A stretch of 64,000 bases of DNA from Lethocerus indicus (lineage: Eukaryota > Arthropoda > Insecta > Hemiptera > Belostomatidae), in assembly GCA_019843655.1 (NCBI GenBank), contig JACDQD010000006.1, positions 28,290,246 to 28,354,245 on the forward strand, in the 5' to 3' direction. The notes under the pieces are model-generated. The model was not told the origin of the DNA and did not search any database. It saw only the letters and a list, made by a program, of their open reading frames with translations. Below are positions 12,007 through 26,099 of the stretch, in pieces. The translations under genes and the position numbers were made by a program. Numbering within the stretch: the first letter of the stretch is position 1; every line of letters begins with the position of its first letter.

Positions 12007-15000
12007 AATAACTTCTATAAAACCCAAAACCGAGATTACGAAAGAGACAATATAATTGATTGTCTATCTAATGCACGGATTAGTTGAAAACCGTTTCAAT
12101 GATATAAATCCAAATTCCAAGTTGATGAATCCACACTGGCTTTAAAAAGTAGATATTAGACGTTTGACCCTCGAAGATTCAAAGGAGGTTGGGCCCGCGG
12201 CGGGTTCTGGACGAGACCCCGGCCGTTCTAAAAATAGACGTTCTATCGCCGCCTCTGATGAGGCTATCATTTCCGAGCACCTTAAGGCGGTTAACGGTCG
12301 TTATTAGGCACGGGAAAAAAGAAAAAAAGAATACAATAAGCCGTGCCCAGGCAAGCCTTCACCATGCTAATGACCATACTCAAAACGTGTTCCTCGAGGT
12401 AAACTTATTTTATTACCGGTTAAAGTGATTATTTTTATTTCTCGCTTAGCGAACTCGTACGGGGCGCTAATTTGTCATTGACAGGGGAATAAAAATGAAG
12501 GTTGGGGTATTATATGCATTGGTATAATTAGATGATTATGTGTATGAAATAGCGAAATAAGGGTAATTAGTGTTGTCTGCAGTAGTAATTAAAATATGGT
12601 TATTAGTTTCTAAGGATATCACAAGCTATATTCCGACTATATCACTTCGAATTTCAATTTTCATTCAACTTCTTTAGCACTCATAGAAACGCGTTTCTGC
12701 TACTGGCCACGGTGAGAAGCCGAAACTATACTCAGCAAGTCGGTTACCACCAGAACTACGTTGTAAAGGAACGCATCCCATCGGCCCTATAGCCACTACA
12801 GTAAGATACTAAAGATACAAAATTTTAATAGGTTTGGAGGTAATTCAATTTACCGGATGAAAAAACAAGCCGCTACAGTCGGTGGTTAGTAATAAAAGGA
12901 GAATAAACTCCTGTTTAAGAGCTCACGCTCATTGTACACAATACCTTGTTGGAAAGCTACATGCTGTTTCCTGTCAAGGAATTCCTTCACGATCGCATTA
13001 TCATAGTTCGACGTCCAAGCGATGCGGGGGCGATGGCCACAGGGACCGAAATCGAACCTAAAGTAAAATTTTCGGTTCCGATTCGCGCTTCGCCGTCGTT
13101 TTCAGAAAGTCGTTTTTATAAAAAAAGGGGGGCGGGTCCCCGAGTTCGATATTTAATGACGGAAGGATAATGACCCTGATGGCAAGTGCAACGGGTGTCG
13201 GGTTCAGGTTCTGTCTGCGTTTCCACTCCACTTCTGCCGACTTCTGCCCCGGTATTTCACTCAATCTTCGATTAACGCCAAGTCCGTTTGTGCAGAAAAC
13301 TACTCAGGCAGTAATAGTTTAATAGTCTTTAGTATTCTTCCACACACGGGATTTAAATCGTCACTGTCCGCCCAAAGTGTTTCCAGTACCACTCACCGCT
13401 CCGGCGCTTTTCACAACTTCAGGTCCGTTCAAGTCCGGGGCAGGAGTAAATGGACTTTCGGTTTGTATAACGAATGGTTAAAAAATTGGGACGCCCCATT
13501 TTATTCTCCTCCCCCCATTCAACGGCGGTGTTCCATTGTGCCCGATCCTCAATCGGCAACAATCGTCGATCAGTAAAAGCCGGCATTAAATAATGGATAA
13601 AGTAGCAATCGACATCGCTTGAAGGGCTTTCACCGACCGGCTTGCCGTCGTCTTCACTTCAACAACAGTCCTTACGCATTAATTACTAAAACTGCGCAAT
13701 TCACTGTCTTTCCTTGTAATTTATAATTTGTTCTACAGATTTATCTATAAATTTTCAACCTTTCATTTGGATTTCACACAAGAATGGAAACCCAGCGGCA
13801 TCATCTAGCAGAGTTGAGGAATGCAATTTCCAACACGCCTATTAAAACTGGAAAATTAGAAAAAAAACGTCTAATAGACGTTCGAAAAACAATCTTCTAC
13901 CTACAATAATACTTGCCCGTATAATTTCCTTTCTACGGACAACAGTGTAGAATTAAAAGTAGAATTCAAAAATTACACGGAATTGCAGATTCATAGAGTC
14001 AATTTGGACAACTGTGTTCATTGTATTTTAGTTTGCTGAAAAAAGGAATTTCTAAAAAGGAGAGGTACTGCCGCCCTTTCTCAGGTAGCAAAGGAAATGA
14101 CGCGGTCATTTCCGCTTAAGCCGGCACTGGGGACTGTCTGGGAGTAGTCGCGTCGAAAAACGGTCTAATCGAAGGATTGGAATAAAGAAATAGTTAAATA
14201 AAGATAAAGGAGATGTAAATCGCAACAGTGATGAGCCTTATTTTATTTTTCGCTCCTAGAAAATTGAATAGAAAATGAAAGCGATTCGCTAAATCGACTC
14301 GGGAGGAACGGCTCGTATGAAATAATACCATTCGGTTGCATTCGTTCGACTCGAAAACCAGTACCAATTCAGAACTGCTACTGAAACCTTTCTACACGGG
14401 GCGGGAGGCCGTGACACCAGTTTGCCATGGGCTCGTAAATGTCCCGATTAATAAACTCGAACTAATAACGCCAGAACGCTGTGCAGAAATCAATTTAAAT
14501 TTCAAATTCCCAATTCATCGAACCGTTTCAGTGCGAGCGTTCGATTTTGACGTCGGCAAAGGAGCCGATACCAGAATCGTTAATAATAACGCACCTTGTC
14601 CAGAACTTTGAAATATAACTAATACTAAAATCAGGCACTGTCCTCAACAGATGCGGGTAGAGCTAGAACATTACTGTAATTTGAAGGCTAATTGTTCATA
14701 GTGATACCGACTAAACAGAATATAAACCAAGCGTTATAAATTCCCGACAGCAAAGTCTCCAGATGAGAATATCCTTTATTAGTAAATTAGCAACATTTAC
14801 GATAGCCTCATTTATCGATATTTCAATGAAATGCAAACAATTTCTAAATAGTACGGCATCAAGTATTCTCCAGTTATTTTTCAACTGTGCATTAAAACAA
14901 AGACTTAACTGTTAAAATGTTACAAGACGGGGGAATTCACAAGGAAATTAGTTATAGCACTGTGATGAGTGCTGGCGTTAAAGACCCCGCCTTAAACGAC

Positions 15001-18000
15001 GGAGCGTGAACAGGCACAAAAGACGGGACATTAAATTGTGATTAAAAACGAAATTCTGAGACTGCAGTCGGCGCTTCAAACGGAAAACGTTAGTTGGTCA
15101 AGCGCGGAAGTTGAACGCAGACTCATTGTTGCTATTAACGATAAAAAAAGTGAAATTTTATTTACAATTCTACAACCGCCCGGCTGTCGTTTGTCGCCAC
15201 TTCAAAGGGAAACGTTAGTCCCGTCAGATGTGGAAGTTAATGTAGACCCATAATTAAAATCCGAGTAAATTAAAATCGAGCTAAACCAAGAAGTCAACCT
15301 GACAACATAAAAAACCCCGAGTGTACCGGATTTTGTCTGTCCCGCTCGCCCCTTTCGATGCAGAACAGATTTTGTCCGATCGCTCAAGTGTAGGGTCGGC
15401 CCTTCGGATTCTTGAAAAATTGGAATAAACAAATCGCTCGTTCAAGTGTACCGGTACTGTCGGCCGGATTGGAAAGAGAGGAAAAAAAAAATAAAGCTCC
15501 GGTCGGCCGGCGCAGGGAGGAGAGGAGCTCATGTTTTCAGGACGGCCGCTACAATAACGGGAACGGAAAGGAGCAGGTGATAGTGGATACGGGAAGCAAG
15601 TATTAGAAGGAGGAGGAGGAGGAGGAGGAGGAGGAGGAGGAGGAGGAGGAGGAGGAGGAGGAGGAGGAGGAGGAAGGGGGCGAGGGCCAGAGGGAGGAGG
15701 GACTCCTCCTCCTACTTCTGTCCCTTTGAACTGAACTCCAATTACAGGAGGATCGGTCACACTCCGAGCCGACCGCCCGGATGGACCGACAATGGGAGAG
15801 CGCGGAGAAATCGAGAGAATGAAATATCGGAGGAGATCGAAACGGGGCAGAATTATATTTTTCCGACTGGCAAAGCGGCACAACCGCCTTCACCTATTGA
15901 TGGACATCTGTGGCCATTTCGCCTTTATTTCATGAATCTTCAGTGGGCACGATCGTTTCTCAGTCTAAGGACCTGGACGATTTTCAGACGTCCGGCACGC
16001 AGGAGTATGCAGGTTTTCGTCATATCCGATCCAACCTCCGGTTCGGATCCAGACTTATATTCCTATTAGAGTCGCATTTAAGAGTAAAACCGTCTGCATA
16101 CGTTTTGTACACACAGGGAACATAAGATTAGGGTAGAAACTACCCTTCCCCGTATGTATATATTGGTGCAATATCCCGACGGCCCAGGTGAAAGGGAGCC
16201 GGTCTGATGGAGGAAAAAAGAAAGTGAGACAGCGCTAGAAGCCTGAAACGAAAGAAAAATCGAGACGCACTTTGCATATAACGCGAAACGGATACTTATT
16301 TTTCATTTCCCACCGACCTCTTTTATTCCCATATTTTTTTTCCCCCTTTTTTCATTCCTCCGCACTATCGAGAAATGTGCGACGGCAATTAAGCGGAAAC
16401 ATTTTTACGGCGGAAAAACTTCACGGCACGCCATTTCCCGATGAATTAAAACATCCTCCTCCTCCTCCTCCGGTGCGCTCAATGAAATTATAAAGCGTAA
16501 CAAAACGACGTAAAATATTTATTGCTCAATTGAGTACAACTTGAAATCGCCTGGAGGTTAAAGCCACTCTCTTTTTACTAGTGATTGAAAAAAAAAACAA
16601 CCTTAGAAATTCCGAATCAAAATAATAATAAAAATAGATATGCACATAAAACGCTGTGGATAAAATAGCTGCAGTGATGGCGGTTTATGTAACACCTCAT
16701 TCTCTGGACAGATTAGAGAAAGCCGTGACTTTTCTTCCTTCTGAATGAAAAATTGAATATCGCAAAACTTCATGAACACAATGACAACTTTCTTATTGCT
16801 TCAATCTAATGCAGAGTTTTTAAAAAAAAACCTGCTGTTAAAGGGGGAAACATTTTTTCACTTTCCTGATAGAGTACCAAAGTTTGATATTGTCCGACTG
16901 TCGATTTGTACCTCGCGACTGTAAAATTGCGAAAGTTTCTCTCATCACCACACTCGGGATGAACGGCCACTCAAACACTGTCCGAGGCCGGGGGTATTTC
17001 CAGACGCTTTAATAAGTTCAATTCACCTCAGTACAGAGAAATTCTAATGGAATGTCGACGCGTTTCGTTTCAGGAAACGACAATCGCCGAAGGGGGACGC
17101 GGGAATAGTGAAAAAAGAAAAAATGAAAAAAAGAGCCTCTATGCATAATTCATCGCCCGTAACGCATGAGGGGTCGAACTCTTCTTGTTTCGTTGTGGAG
17201 CGCGAGGGCGGGCGGGGGGGGGGGGGCGGATCCGACTTCCTCGGTTTCGATTCCACGCTCCCGGTAGAATGGATTTACTTCAAATCGAGTATTTTAACGA
17301 ACGAATCGAAACTAGAGAGAGAAGGGAGATAATATTCGACAGATGCTGAGCGGGGGGCCGTCAAATTTGAGTCCGTGAAGCGACGAGTGTACAAACGATG
17401 AATTGTACCGCATAATTCAAACGCGCCCAATTCGGCCCCACAGCCTAATACGCCCGTGAGAACACAACAGAGCCGATAGGAGATACGAAGACAAAGAAAT
17501 CTTAATTAAACGTTTCGCGATTATCGCCGCCCGCTCGCAATAAATCTGAAGAGCGAACTGAAGATACGATCGACGGCGTAGTTGACGTTACACACTGTCC
17601 GAAAGAAGCACGACCTGCAAGTTGACTTTATGAATAAAAAAAAAAAACCGGTTTTTTCACCCATTACGGGTCGAAACTTACCTATAAAGTGTCCTCATTT
17701 CAAACGATATATTTTTTATGAAACCAGTTTTGCGACTAAGACAGTAATAATAAGCCTTACTATAAGTGTGAAGTTCGAATGTCACTGTTCAATTGACAGT
17801 ACGTTGTGACCTTTGAATTTCCCGACTAAAACTACAAACTGCTATTTAGACTGCAGATACGGATTGTACGGAACTCTACTGCAAAAGGGTTTCAGTACTA
17901 ATCCTTCGAACGACGGCATCAATATACCTACAGTCGGCCAAATTTCATCCCCGTCTTTCTCTCGTCAATACTCAGGTCTGATCTCTTTCCTCCCCCATCC

Positions 18001-19394
18001 GTTGTCCACCTCCCCTTCGGCTAAGCGGAAGTCTTGTTAATTTCGGTAGGACGCTAAACGGATTAAAAAATGCCCGACACAGGTAAATATGTACGTACAC
18101 GTGCAAGTCCGAGTGCTACGACCTCGTGGGATACCTCCACTACAGACATCGAGAACAATCGTTGCCTCGGGTTTCTCGTTTTTTTTTTCCACAATTCGTC
18201 GGATAATTATTAACAACAAGGACGGATACACTGCCCAGTGTTGTTATGCTCTCGTCGAGTCGGTAGTTTGTTCCGCGACCGGCCGGTCGTGGCCGCCGGC
18301 CGGTGGCGCCAGGAGGAGGAACGGGCGAAACCGGTCCCGGCGAAAATAAAAAAGGCCGCCGAAGACGGAACCGGAACGGGCAGCGCAATTAATAATGCGC
18401 TTCGGGCCATTTCAGCTTTCGATAATTTACGCCCGGTTGTTAAATAGTCATTTCGACGAAGAATTACAACAGCTGGGCTCCCTATACGAATGTTATATAA
18501 CATAAAGTTCTGTAATCGTCGTTCAGCGACTGCTCCGGATTGTTATTCCGGGGGCAAGTTTTGACTTCCATCACTGAATGAAGCATTACAGTAGCAATAT
18601 AGTGAGCTGGTTACGAATGCTGCTGTCAACGAGTCAACGAGTCTGACTGTGAATAGTCACTACAGTACTAGCTGATTGATAAATTCGTAGAAGGAATTAT
18701 ATATTTTATACCAAGACAACTATTCATCCTGAAGACTTTGAGGACAACTGTAAAATTACGCCCACATTCCGGCTCCTACGTATATAGAATATCAAATTAT
18801 CGCATAAACTGTGTACGCGGTCTCTATACTGATAAGCCGGGCAAAACTTCCTTTATTCGATTCGACACGACGGAGAAAACCAGTGGCCGTAATGGCCACC
18901 CATAACCTTTCAGTATCTTTGGCTTATACCTCTCAATTTTATTCATAATTTCACGAGGCCTTCACACATAACGCGCAACAACAAAAAAAAAATTCAAGAC
19001 CTCTGCTCTCATGAATAAATACGGCCGGCGTGCCGTGTACCCGAGTGCACTCGTTAGAATAGACGTTTCCCACTATAAAAACCACAACGTGATTACAAAC
19101 GATTTTAAAGCGGCCGCTAAAGAGTTTAATTAGAGTGCCGGCTGGAAAAAAAAAAAAAATTTGCATATAAAAAGGGTAAAATCGAGTCCGAGAGCATTAT
19201 AACCCTGAACATGTAACGTCCCTCTCTGTGCAAAGACTAACAAGGCAAGGAAAAAACATCATAGCTTAATGTCCCGTTTGTGTACCGATTCCGGTATTAG
19301 TCTTTTCCCTTACTATTTTCCAATATTTTCCATAATTTCAGCGGAATTAAAACTTTCTACAATCGATTAAATCCCAGGCGCTTTAATTTAACAT
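12007..19394. other. Gene-poor region; no gene recognised
   Basis: Contains a long (GGA)n run (15607-15675) and a C-rich patch at 17214-17226. Many open frames, e.g. minus 15281-15883 with poly-Pro, are products of these repeats. One splice-bounded minus segment, 13397-13454, is discussed in the findings. Nothing else supportable. Confidence 0.45.
15607..15675. repeat. (GGA)n microsatellite
   Basis: About 23 GGA units. Gives poly-Pro/poly-Ser frames on the minus strand. Confidence 0.95.
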
Positions 19395-19595
19395 ACATGT
19401 TTTGTGTCTTGCGAGGGGTTGGAATACCGTGTTTCCGTCTCGGTGACAGTGACAGTGCAGTGAGGACGCCCGAAAAACATCCAAAGTGCCAAAAGTGACT
19501 CTAACATCGCTACCGGAGATGTCGAGTAGCCGAAACCGGTCTAGCAAAAGAGTAAACCGGCGAGAGAGAAGACAGAAACAGAACAAATCTACGGT
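19395..19595. mobile_element. FB family copy, short
   Basis: Left CTTGCGAGGGGTTGGAATAC, then GTGACAGTGACAGTGCAGTG, ACATCCAAAGTGCC, and CCGAAACCGGTCTAGCAAAA with its AGTAAACCGGCGAGAG partner. The left arm is mostly deleted. Confidence 0.75.
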
Positions 19596-22500
19596 ACTCG
19601 ACTTTATGGGACGAAGGCCCTTGATCTCCTTCGTTTCAGCTGATTAACCCTTTTTCTAAATAGCGGAGAGGAAGCCGGACTAATTGATCCGTACGCCTAT
19701 CTCAGTGATAGGCAAGATCAAGAGAGCTTAGTCATAACGCACGATGCCCCCATTACAGACTGTACGATCTAGGATATGAACCTATCGGCTTGTAAAAATA
19801 CATCGGATGGAAATTCGAAATCAATCACGAAACCTTGGACTTAAACAGCCGTGACAGAAACGATTATACGCGTTAGATTTCCTGTTCGGAATAGCCAACA
19901 CGTGTCGGAATCGTGGTACTATGAGTAATGGCGGGGTCTCTCTCTCTGTAAATGACGCAACTACTCTTCGGAGGAGTTAATTTTACACTATCGATACACC
20001 TTAGGCCGCTTTGCGTATTCCCGACCGATGATTTTCCCGCGGGGCGCGAGTGTCGGGTACGAAATTGGGTACGGACAAAAAGAGAGATTCCTCGAGATTC
20101 TGGCTCCGACGGAAACGAGTTATAATTGGGAACAACGGAGTATTACCCTTTTGGGGGAAGGGACGCGCGGCAAAAAGCCGCCGTAAAATTGCGCTTAAAA
20201 TGCGGCGCACTTTAAGAAAATTGGGACCGGCCAATTTGCACCGGCAAGCAGTTTAGGGGTACAAATTATAAACTATTAAGACGGGGGGGCGATCTTTCGG
20301 TCAAATCGGAGCCGGAGTCTGTGATCATTCAAGAAGCCCGCAAATGCACAACCGAATGAACTGTCATCATCTTCGTAGGTGAAGAGGAGCAAATTAGCTC
20401 GGAATTTAAGGTTGGAGCAGCACAATATTGAGAGCACGACTTTCACAAATCACAGCCGGAAAAGAGAAAGAACTATAAAACTAAGCAGAGAACACTGTAG
20501 CTGAGGACCCACTCGGTTGAGTCGGGACGGAAGATGGTAAGAGTGATGCTCTCACGGGCCCTTAATAGAGCTTCAATTCGTCGAAAAATGACTATAATTT
20601 CGGGAATGTATGAAAGTCTGGAGTGGGAATGTGTAGAATTATAAAAATAGAATGATAAGCTAAGGCAATAAATAATATCGCACAATTGCACGGCTGGAAG
20701 GAGAGCACGGGTTTACAACGAGATAAAATTACTTTGTAACTTTCGCGCCTTCCCGGACTTACGAGGTCCGTTCAAATTTTAAAACACCAAAAGGAAACAC
20801 AATACGACTTGTATATGTTGACTCAGTGGTTCGAACGTCCTGAGAGCACTCAGGTGACGTCAGTGTTGGGAATTTTCAGCGCGTCCCCGCCACTCCCTGC
20901 TCCGTTTTGAACGTGCTCAAGTTTGTCAACCCTTGAGCGTCTTCGGCTTGAAACTTGAAGCCGTTGTTGTTGGCCAAAAAAAAACGGCGATCTTTGTCCA
21001 ACCGAAAACCGTTCTTTTATATTTCGAACATAACAATAATAACAGTCCAGTAATCTTGGGCAATAGCGATGCAATGTATTTCTCACTTTCTGAACACTTT
21101 CTGGAGGGTTCAGGATATCATTTAGTCACGCCGTATCTTCTGACCTCTGCTATAATAACGAGAGTGACAGTTTAATAACAGTGCCGGAAGGAAAATTACA
21201 ACAGCCACCGAGGTGATTATAGTTCAGTGGGTGGCGAGAAGCCGAAACCGTCCTACTCCTATGCCTTTGCACAATATAACGAATTACTGTATATCAACGT
21301 GCGAGGGAAAAACAACAGGCTTTCCTCACACAACTAACTGTACACTTAAGACCGGCCGGTAGATAATAGGAAAAAAAGCAATGCTGACGTCTACTCCCCC
21401 AACGCTCGTCAGGTTCTTCGCTCGGATCAGCGACTCTGATATCACTTAGTTCGAATTTCAGGTTTCAGTTTTCCGAAAATCCCCAACGACCGGCAGAATA
21501 TTAACGCCGGTGACTCGAAACGACGCAATTAAATTGCAACAGCGCGGGCCTGGAAAGCACTATTGTTCTCTTCCAGCCTTATAATTAATGAAATGTCAGG
21601 CCTCGTAATTGATTCTAAGTATCGGCGGTTTTTTTTGCATTGTCTATTTGCGTAGAGGGGCCATGTTAAAAATTTTATTTCGAAATTTCCCGAAGGAGAA
21701 TATTCAATGCCATTTCTTAAATGAAGGAACCTCTAAAATAGGGTTTGTCCATTACAAAAGGTATTCCGGGGTGCATTTTCTAACACAATCTAACGCTAAA
21801 ACAGTTCTAATGAACAGTTTCACGAAGAAGGAAATTCTAAAACACAAGGAAGAATCCTCCCTCCACCAATGAACAATGAGTGTGCAATAATCGTAGAGGG
21901 CACATTGATTGTTTCCAGTCTATTTAACAATGCTATATTTTTTCTTCCAACTTAAAATGGAATAACTATTCATTGCTGAGTCACTCGACCTTACTTCCCA
22001 TAGAGGTACAAAAAGGCGTTGACAGGATATATAGTTCCAAGGATATATGGATTCGTTTCAGGATATAATTCAGTATTGAAAAATAAAAGAAATTTTATCG
22101 AGACAATGTTAATCGGCAAATGGATTTTAACGGTATCTCCCCCCGCGGGTGAAATTTATGAAATGGCTAACAATAGATTCAGCCCTATCAATAACACACC
22201 ACCGGACCGATTATCAAGGGCTGCCAGGGTCGTGAGAGGTGGGATATTTCTCACAGTATAATATAAACGAGGCTTTCGGATAATCTGTTTAGCGACTGAA
22301 TGGAAATATGGGAAGAATATTATTAGCCTTCTTGTTTTCGGAAACAGTACAATGTAGACGAAATCAGGCTTACTCCAAATGTAGGGCACATAACGTCCGA
22401 TCCCTTAAAGAATGCAAGATTACAATTGAGTGTTTTAACTAATTCTAACAGAGAAATATAAAGAGGAAAGAGATTAAGAGAAAAGGACCGTAGCTGTAAC

Positions 22501-24286
22501 TTGGGTAGCACTGAAACTTATTTCACAATCGTTTGATGTATAAAGTAAACTATACACTGTATGTTTTATGTTTTGTGTACTAACTGTTATTAAATAAAAC
22601 TTCATAGTCATCAATGTCGAATAAGAAAATCGTTCGATTTAATGAAACAGAAGGACTTATGCCAGGGAGGAAATGTGAGGTCACTGGCTTCTACGAGGTG
22701 TAACCGGGATGAGCTCCCCACTAGTCATTCAAGTCGTACCTAGCAATTAGTTCACGACAAGGAGAATTCAGAGGCTATTCAGACGGGTAGAAGTAATTCC
22801 TCCTGTCGGCCGGACAAAAAAAAAATAAAACAGTAAGACAGGAGTACTAAGGCAAATGACAAGGCCACACTCGACAAAGTAGCAAGGACTCTTACTCGTT
22901 GAACACAAATTTCACTCGGGTTTCTTAAGACTTACAGGGCGGTCGACGCTGTACGCCGGAGGAGACTACAACGGTGGGCAAAGAAAGTAATACAGGCACC
23001 GCAGCAGGTCGAAACCTGTTTGAACTCCATCTCGGGGAAGACCATAGAGCGCCGTCGCGGACGGATATTAGCAGTTTAAAGTAACGAAGCACAGTACTAG
23101 AACCACCGATCATAACTACAATCGCCTGGGGGCGACTGATTTATTTCACAGTCGCAGACAGAGACCCTCGGGCGGGGGGGGGGGACAATGGCGGGTGCCG
23201 GACCTTATCCGGAATACAATAGGCGACGCCGAACAGCCCCTACGGATTGACTTCAGATCAGGTCCTATTCACCAGTACCTGTAAATCCCTTCACGAAAGT
23301 GGTACAAAATTCACTCTCGACGCTTTAACAGACCGAACGCCTATTTCAGTCCCCGCGGGTCTTACCATTGACTTTCAAGTCTCGGGGAAAACTCTAGGAG
23401 GACACAAAAACCGAGAGTAACAACAGGCCGCGATTCCGAAGAAAGTTCTGCATTTGAGAGGCGTCAAACTGTACTTACTGGTCGTGTATTATACAGGCGG
23501 CTGCGGCCATCGCTGAAACGGATATCTCGTTGCCGCTTAGAGTGGCGTCATCGGCGGGGGGGGCGGTGCCGTAATTTCGCACTGATACACACGCGGATCG
23601 AGCGTAGTCGAAGCGCTCCGACGCGGAGGAGTTCTGGCCGGTGAGTGTGTTGGCAGGAGGTTGGCCAGCGCCCCTGGCGGACGGCCCCCTCCTCCTCCTC
23701 CGCCGCCCTCCTCCATCGACCGACCAGTTTTTACTACCTCCGGGAAAACCGATCACACGTGACCCCTTCTCGAAAATGCCTTCCTTCCGAGGAAATATAT
23801 TGCCTTTTCAGTTCTCTTAACGACTCGCCCGCTTTACATTACACTATCCCCCCGATTGCTCGGTACCGTTGTTCGCAGCTGGTTTTTTTTTTTTGGGCAA
23901 GGATCCACACCGAAGGAAACGGAGGAGACGACAATATTCCTTGTCAATAATTACTTATTAACCAATTTGCATAATCGGTCTACTTCGGCCGAAAAATCAG
24001 AACCGAACAACGGCCGCGTTGAAACCGACGTTGAAAAAATTTATGGATTTTATCAAAAATCCAGTTTTCCAATGTATCCAATTTCAATACTTGAATCCGA
24101 ATCATCCGAATCGAAATATTCAAAATCCATTGGGGAAACTGTATTTTAGTTGAAATTATAAAATTCGATGTACGTATATAATAAACTTGCGGGCGAAATG
24201 CGTCTGCCACATCTGAAGAATATTTAGCAACTGGTAGTAAGAAACAGAAAGTAACAAATGGGTTAAATCCGAGATGACTGTATATT
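19596..24286. other. Gene-poor region; no gene recognised
   Basis: ACGAGGTCCGTTCAAATTTT at 20760 resembles a mariner-type terminus but no partner end was found. A GC-rich island lies at 23475-23760. Two short splice-bounded minus segments (23479-23512, 22936-22965) are treated in the findings. Confidence 0.4.
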
Positions 24287-24456
24287 AGGTGTACCCAAAT
24301 ATAATCGACAATTTGATAAGATGTATTTCGGTCTTGAGGAGTTCTTCGAGAAGAGGGGAATCGAAAATTTGCCGGAAAAGTGGGTAGAGAGTTTCTTTTT
24401 TTGGCAAAATAAAATGAATTCCAAAGTCAAAATATCGATTACTTTTGGGTACCCCT
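24287..24456 (+). mobile_element. Tc1/mariner miniature element with transposase C-terminus
   Basis: 170 bp with inverted ends: AGGTGTACCCAAATATAATC on the left, inverted ATCGATTACTTTTGGGTACC on the right. In between, the plus frame reads EEFFEKRGIENLPEKW, the transposase C-terminal motif, then runs to TGA inside the right terminus. An internally deleted, non-autonomous copy. Confidence 0.65.
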
Positions 24457-24879
24457 GATGCAATAGCGATTACAAAAAAACCACAATCGATGCACTATTT
24501 GTTCTATCATGATCCTAGTGTTTCAAGCATACTAGTCTGATTATACTATATTTATTTCAGGAAATAAGATATTGAAAATAGAAGCGATAGATACGTCTTG
24601 CAGTGGCACAGTCCTACAAAAACCTAGAAAATTGACTCGTGTCTTAGCCTACTGAGCGGACGCAATGGCGCGTTTCAGACATGGGCTTATTCTACTGGTG
24701 CGAAAAGAAGGACTGGCTGAAAGGCTTCCTTCTTCTTAGGGCTTCGCCAAGAGTCGGCGCATTCCAAGGGAGATGGATTCGAGGGCAATAACTACGGCGG
24801 GGAGGAAATCAAACAATAAATCGAATCGTACCGTATTGAAGACAGAAAATTGAAGATCTGCAATTAGTTTCTATTTCAG

Positions 24880-24961
24880 GACTGCAGGACCGCTTCGCTC
24901 TGAACGTGAGGCCGCGGACAAATACGTAGGAGGAGGCGTAACTAGGCCAAACTGGAGAATC
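24880..24961 (+). CDS. Candidate internal exon, plus strand (unrecognised)
   Basis: Acceptor TTTCTATTTCAG, one base, 27 codons (TAGPLRSEREAADKYVGGGV, TRPNWRI), then possible donor GTGAGG in phase 0. The next candidate exon at 25927 starts in phase 0. No homology recognised. Confidence 0.18.
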
Positions 24962-25926
24962 GTGAGGGAGAGCTTTGAGTTAAGTACGTCCCGGCCGCGG
25001 GCTTCGTGAGCTCTGCTCCCCTTTATTACCCCGTTGTACAATCCGTTCGGTCTTGAAAGAAACGCCTTTAGAGCCGGCTGCTAGAATCGGCTTGTTGGGC
25101 GATTTAAGCTGGCGGAATGCTACTGACTATGGCAGGAAGAAGAAAAGCGGTCTAGCGCCGGAACAGAAGAGCCAGATATAACGGACAAGATATGAACCAC
25201 TCCGAATGTTTCATTAACGTCCAAATTACGCCAATTCTTTATATTCCTATTCAATAACGACGAGAGATCTAACCAACCGTATTTCCGTGATCTCAAATGA
25301 AACTGAAAATGTAAATCGCCCGAAAGCCGAAACATGTTGCGGATTTTTTCCTTCGATCCGAATTGGTTCAAATCACACGCTCCAGTAAAGGAAGTCTTGC
25401 GTAAGGCGAAGGCCCTCGGGATTTCACGATTGTGTGAATGGTATTCATAAAAGTGCGCCCGCCCCCCTCCCCCCCGCCTCCTGGAAAGGGGGTCTCCCCG
25501 GTTGTATAATTACTTGGCGTACCCGCCGGCCGACAGAGGGAGGAATAGCTCTGAATTACGACTTTCCGGTACTTTTCAACTCCTAGGAGAAACAATCGGC
25601 GCTCTCCCATTGTATTCCCGGTGCCGGAGGGTGTGTCTGTCTGCGTCTCCAATTATGTATTGTCCGTGTATAATTCCGTTGCCTCACTCCACCCCCCCCC
25701 CACCACCGGTACAAGACGTTGACGAGGTGTTAAAATGTGGACAGTAAATTACTGTTTTAAATTAAACTCCGTTCGCGGTCGAGAAAATGTTTTTGCAAAA
25801 GTCGATACCCGCCCGGGACGAGGGTCGCAGTCCGAACAAGGGTCTGTGGACGTTAGGGACGGCTAGAGGAGAAGTCGATCCGGTATCTCTTCTTTTTTAA
25901 CGAGCACGAATTTTGTCCTTTTTCAG

Positions 25927-26022
25927 AGTTCAAGTTCAACTGAAAGGAGCCTTTTGTTGAAAGAAGCGGAATCGGAGGAGCGGACTCTCATTGTTGTAAA
26001 GGCTCTACAACAGATGGACTGA
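25927..26022 (+). CDS. Candidate 3'-terminal exon, plus strand (unrecognised)
   Basis: Very good acceptor (TTTTGTCCTTTTTCAG), then 31 codons in phase 0, SSSSTERSLLLKEAESEERT, LIVVKALQQMD, TGA. AATAAA follows about 65 bases later (near 26089). The peptide looks like a short amphipathic coiled-coil end. No family recognised. Confidence 0.25.
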   Translation, partial: SSSSTERSLLLKEAESEERTLIVVKALQQMD

Positions 26023-26099
26023 GACAAAGAGCTCTCTTCCCTCCGGTATAATGTACAGCATACATAAATAATTAACGCTATACGAACAATAAATATAGT

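Noticed and set aside
15281..15883. 200-codon minus-strand ORF with a long poly-proline tract
   Set aside because: The tract is the (GGA)n microsatellite read on the other strand. No motif, start context or splice structure outside it.
20757..21175. Full mariner element starting ACGAGGTCCGTTCAAA
   Set aside because: Only one terminus-like string was found; no inverted partner or transposase motif in the following kilobase.
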